A stretch of 64,000 nt of DNA from Dendrocalamus latiflorus (lineage: Eukaryota > Streptophyta > Magnoliopsida > Poales > Poaceae): positions 14,459,740 through 14,523,739 of the forward strand of contig CM029640.1 of assembly GCA_017311315.1 (NCBI GenBank), written 5' to 3'. Below the pieces are notes generated by a model, which did no database searches, had not been told where the DNA came from, and saw only the letters and a program-made list of their open reading frames with translations. Of this stretch, positions 60,395 through 64,000 are shown in pieces. Both the position numbers and the translations under genes were made by a program. The first letter of the stretch is position 1. Every line of letters begins with the position of its first letter.

Positions 60395-60520
60395 GATTAT
60401 CACAGACGGTTCTAAACTTAGAACCGTCTGTGATAGTTTACTATCACAGACAGTTCTAAATTAGAACCGTCTGTGATACGATATCACAGACGGTTCTAAA
60501 TTTAGAACCGTCTGTGATAA
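60395..60520. repeat. Internal CACTA hairpin array in element B
   Basis: Three hairpins ATCACAGACGGTTCTAAA ... TTTAGAACCGTCTGTGAT lie between the two coding units, 4.8 kb from the left terminus. They fall just upstream (minus strand) of the GC-rich leader tract. They share CACAGACGGTT with the terminal arrays but have a different loop. Confidence 0.88.
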
Positions 60521-60699
60521 GCCTTTGCCGGCTGTTGCTATTAAGACAACACCAATAACTACACAGCTGCATTCATATCAACCACCAACAGCTGCATTCA
60601 TATACAACACCAACCAGCTGCATTCACACAGTGTATTTCTTGATACATTTTGTCATTCTCAAATACATCACACATATACATAAATGCCAATACATTTTG

Positions 60700-60922
60700 T
60701 CATTCTCAAATACATCACACATATACATTTTCACATATACATCTCAAAATTGACTACATCACACATTTTCACATATACATCTCAAAATTGACTACATACA
60801 TTTTCACATATACATCTCAAAATTGACTACATACACATTTTCACATATACATCTCAAAATTGACTACATCACACATTTTCACATATACATCTCAAAATTG
60901 TCACACATTTTCACATATACAT
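60700..60922. repeat. Tandem repeat of about 40 bp downstream of the transposase gene
   Basis: ACATTTTCACATATACATCT with CAAAATTGACTACA recurs about five times with period near 40 bp, ending right at the stop codon of the transposase gene on the minus strand. Confidence 0.75.
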
Positions 60923-60924
60923 TC

Positions 60925-63900
60925 TTATTGTACTTGCTTATTTCCTTTAAAAATTAGCCCTTCATCATGATCAATGCGTACGTAACTAGTTTCGTCACGT
61001 TGTTCATCGTCGACCCTTATGCCATTTCCAAAAGGAGGTAACTCGTCAAATTGATTGTATTCCTCCTCGTCCACTACATTCTCCACTCCGACAATTCTCC
61101 TTTTTCCATGAAGAACTACATGGCGTTTCTTATTTGCCGGGTCGGTTACATAGAAAACTTGAACAACTTGATTGGCGAGTACGAATGGTTCGTCTTTGTA
61201 CCCGACACGTTGGAGGTCCACGGTCGTGACACCGTACTTGTCAACCTTCACCTGTGGGAGATGCACCCAACGGCAGCGAAATAAGGGGATCTTGAAAACC
61301 ACATAGTCGAGCTCCCAAATCTCTTCTATGAAGCCATAGTACGAGTTTCTCGACCCATCGGTACTGAATGCATCTATGCGGACACCGCTGTTCTGGTTAG
61401 TGCTCTTGACATCCTGAGACTGCGTATAGAATGTGTACCCATTTATGTCATATCCTTGCCATGTCACAACTGTAAATGTCGGCCCTTTTGCCAACCATGT
61501 CAGCGTCTCACTCGGCGAGCTCCTAGCGATTTGCTCCTTCAACCATTGGTTGAACCAACGGTTGTGTTGCCTCATGATCCAAACATCCGGCCGCTCCGGA
61601 TTCTGTTGCCGAAGCACATCCTTGTGCTGGTCCACATAAGGCGCCACTTCAGTCATGTGTTGCAACACCGTGAAATGGGCTTGAGTATACGTGTCCATAT
61701 CTGGAGTGATTGCTTTCCTTCCGATAGTTCCGAGACCCTTCAGCCTCCCCTCATGACGAGATTGAGGGACACCTATCGGTTGAATCTGAGCCATATAATC
61801 GACACAAAACTCAATGACCTCTTCGCTTGCATAACCTTCGACGATGCTGCCCTCCGGCCGAGAACGATTCCGTACGTAGGACTTGAGAATTCCCATGAAC
61901 CTCTCAAATGGGTACATGCTACGTAGGAATACGGGCCCGCACATTTTTATCTCCCACACAACGTGAACAATGAGATGGACCATGATATCGAAAAACGAAG
62001 GAGGGAAATACATTTCAAGGTGACATAGAGTCATCACCACCTCGTCCTGCAGAGCATCTAGTCCTTCGGGATCGATGACCTTCTGAGCAATTGTGTTAAA
62101 GAAATAACATAGCCTCATGATTGTCTCTCGGACTTTGATCGGCAAAATATTTCTAATTGCAATAGGGAGCATCTGTGTCATCAGCACATGACAATCATGA
62201 GACTTCATGCCATTTAACTTCAAATCTTGCATCGAAACAAGTTTCTTCACGTTGCCGGAGTAACCAGACGGAACTTTGACACCATGCAAGCACTGGCACA
62301 GTTCTGTTTTCTCAGCCTTGGACAGAGTGTAACACGCAGGGGGAAGGTACGTTCGTCCATTATCAGTGCTGTCGGTGCTAACTCAGGCCTGATGTCATAT
62401 CAGCCAAGTCAAGCCGTGCGTTGACGCGTCCTTTGTTTTATCACGGATGTTCAGTAAGAGACCAATCAAGCTGTCGCACACATTCTTTTCTACGTGCATG
62501 ACGTCGATGCAGTGCCGAACATCTAGGTACTCCCAATAAGGTAAGTCCCAAAATATTGATCTCTTCTTCCAGGTGTTCTTCTCATGAGCCCTCAATTTAC
62601 GTCCCTTTCCGAGGACAACATCTAAATCCTTAACCATATCATAAACCTCGTGTCCCCTTAAATGCCTTGGAGCTGAACCGTCTTCCTTCTCTCCGTCAAA
62701 TTGTTTCTTCATCTTGCGGTATGGGTGAGCCCTCCGAAGGAACCGGCGGTGACGCATGTAGACGGTTTTGCGTGAGTGTCTCAGCCACACACTCTCGGTA
62801 CCATCTAAACAGTGAGTACAAGCTTTGGCACCTTTTGTACTATGGCCCGATAGGTTACCAAGGGCAGGATAATCATTTATGGTGCAGAACAATAAGGAGC
62901 GCAGAGTGAAGTTCTCTCGTTTGTATGCATCCCATACCTGTACCCCTTCGTTCCACAGTACTTTTAGATCTTCCACCAACGGTGCTAGGAACACATCGAT
63001 ATCATTCCCAGGTTGTTTTGGCCCTTGGATAAGTATCGACAGCAAAATGTACTTTCGCTTCATACAACCAAGGAGGAAGGTTATAGATGCAGAGAGTCAC
63101 GGGCCATGTGCTATGTCGGCTGCTCATGCTACTGAAAGGATTCATTCCATCTGTACTCAGTCCAAACCTTATATTCCTTGGTTCTGCACCGAACTCTGCA
63201 AAACTCCTATCGATGTTTCTCCACTGCGCGGAATCAGCAAGGTGTCTTATCATTCCATCCTTCTTGCGCTCCTCCGAGTGCCAACGCAGCAGTTTTGCCT
63301 CCTTTGGATTTGCAAAAAACCTTTTCAAACGGGGAATTATAGGAAAATACCATGCCACCTTAGCAGGAGGTCCTTTCTTCGCCTCTGTTCCCTCGCCATC
63401 ATCTGATTGATTGTTACGTTTGTATCGGGATGCGTTGCACACCGGACATACATGCATGTTTGCATACTCTTTACGGTAGAGGATACAGTCGTTCGGGCAT
63501 GCATGTATTCTTTCTACTTCCATTCCCAACGGACAAAGAACCTTCTTGGCTTTATACGTGGTTTTAGGCAACTCATTTCCCTCCGGAAGCATGTCCGCTA
63601 AAAGACCTAGCAGCGCCGTGAAACTCTTGTCGGACCAACCGTTGCTTGCCTTCAATTTCAACAGTTCAAGCACGGCCGACAACCTCGTGTACTTGCAGCC
63701 CGTGTACAAAGGTTTCTCTGAGTCCTCCATCAAGCCACGGAATTTAACATACTCTCTCTCATCATAGTTCTCTTCTACATCGCGAAGCATCTGATCCAGA
63801 TTATCATCGTGCAACCTATCCGAATCCGAGCCACAATCGACATCAGCCGGCGGCATGTCATTCACTTCACCGGCGATGTCATCCGGGGGCATATCATTCA

Positions 63901-64000
63901 CTTCACCGGCGATGTCATCCGGCGGCATATGATCATTCACTTCGCCATGACTGGTCCAACACGTATAATCCTTTTTGAAACCCCTCCGAATCAAGTGCGC
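60925..64000 (-). pseudogene. TnpD-type CACTA transposase (element B), 5' end off window, frameshifted
   Basis: Reads leftward from the window edge: 63994-63065 (IRRGFKKDYTCW; acidic repeats MPPDDIAGEVND; HACPNDCILYRKEY; CPVCNASRYK; STDGMNPF), 63063-62398 (GPKQPGNDIDVFL, HCIDVMHVEKNVCDSL) and 62340-60925 (RTYLPPACYTLSK, LKSYVRNRSRPEGS, then a DUF4216-like C-terminus). This is the plant Transposase_21/DUF4218/DUF4216 type that cuts and joins CACTA elements. Frame breaks are at about 63065 (between PPWL and MKRKYI) and in a cluster at 62340-62420, where the wording suggests several single-base losses that return to frame but leave two TGA codons. Inactive as it stands. Confidence 0.85.

Larger units (their letters stand above)
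55624..64000 (-). mobile_element. CACTA (En/Spm) element B, extends past the window
   Basis: Left terminus CACTACTACAGAAAAAG at 55624, followed by hairpin arrays (55640-55930). The same family as element A (shared terminus, hairpins and collinear ULP1 exons) but much larger. Coding units on the minus strand are a TnpD-type transposase (60925 to beyond 64000) and a TnpA/ULP1 gene (56322 to about 59200). The 5' terminus lies right of the window. Both genes are damaged, so the element is unlikely to move on its own. Confidence 0.9.

Noticed and set aside
59958..60459. Gly/Glu-rich plus-strand frame of 160 codons and overlapping Pro-rich minus-strand frames
   Set aside because: Simple GGA/GGC repeat explains openness in several frames. 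Kept only as a possible leader tract.

Overview
The window is nuclear DNA of a grass, most probably an Oryza (rice) species. It holds a tandemly duplicated nicotianamine-aminotransferase-like gene with plant introns, PIF/Harbinger (Tourist), Stowaway and hAT MITEs, CACTA and Mutator elements with grass-type proteins, and a copia-type solo LTR. Only one complete host gene is supported. Almost everything else is mobile DNA, or host fragments caught between mobile elements.

Layout. 1-130 is the last exon and 3' flank of a second aminotransferase copy, cut by the window edge. 131-3544 is a CACTA element (element A) with a decayed ULP1-type protease gene; its left end has lost the CACTA terminus. 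3545-4240 is a broken F-box-like gene fragment. 4330-8337 looks like degenerate copia-type retrotransposon sequence. 8340-11400 is a TTCGACCAC minisatellite split by a solo LTR (9619-11056). 11629-12180 is a GC-rich 215-bp tandem repeat. 12800-16970 is a Mutator-like element with a transposase carrying seven stop codons and a second small gene. 16995-21327 carries a Tourist-like MITE, a short Helitron and a hAT MITE.

22540-31473 is an apparently intact seven-exon aminotransferase gene (435 aa). Introns 1 and 3 are swollen by insertions, including a hAT element with two MITEs nested in it. 31751-49051 is the most unusual object: a 17.3-kb Mutator-like element with short terminal inverted repeats. 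It carries an apparently intact FAR1-type transposase on the plus strand and, facing it, an apparently intact many-exon ULP1 cysteine protease gene on the minus strand (the Kaonashi, or KI-MULE, arrangement). The protease gene's 5' region and third intron are a mosaic of internal duplications.

49220-50100 is a receptor-kinase pseudogene. 50.6-54.4 kb holds four small MITEs and a 1.6-kb candidate Pack-MULE with a perfect 9-bp target duplication. From 55624 to the right edge lies a large CACTA element (element B), a relative of A. It has a TnpA/ULP1 gene and a TnpD-type transposase on the minus strand, both broken by point lesions.

Common threads: ULP1-type proteases occur in two unrelated transposon superfamilies here. 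The CACTA elements carry arrays of about 38-bp hairpins at their ends and also internally, just upstream of a protein-coding unit. Decay of several elements looks dominated by C:G to T:A changes. All identifications come from reading the sequence and from general knowledge of the families; no database search was run.
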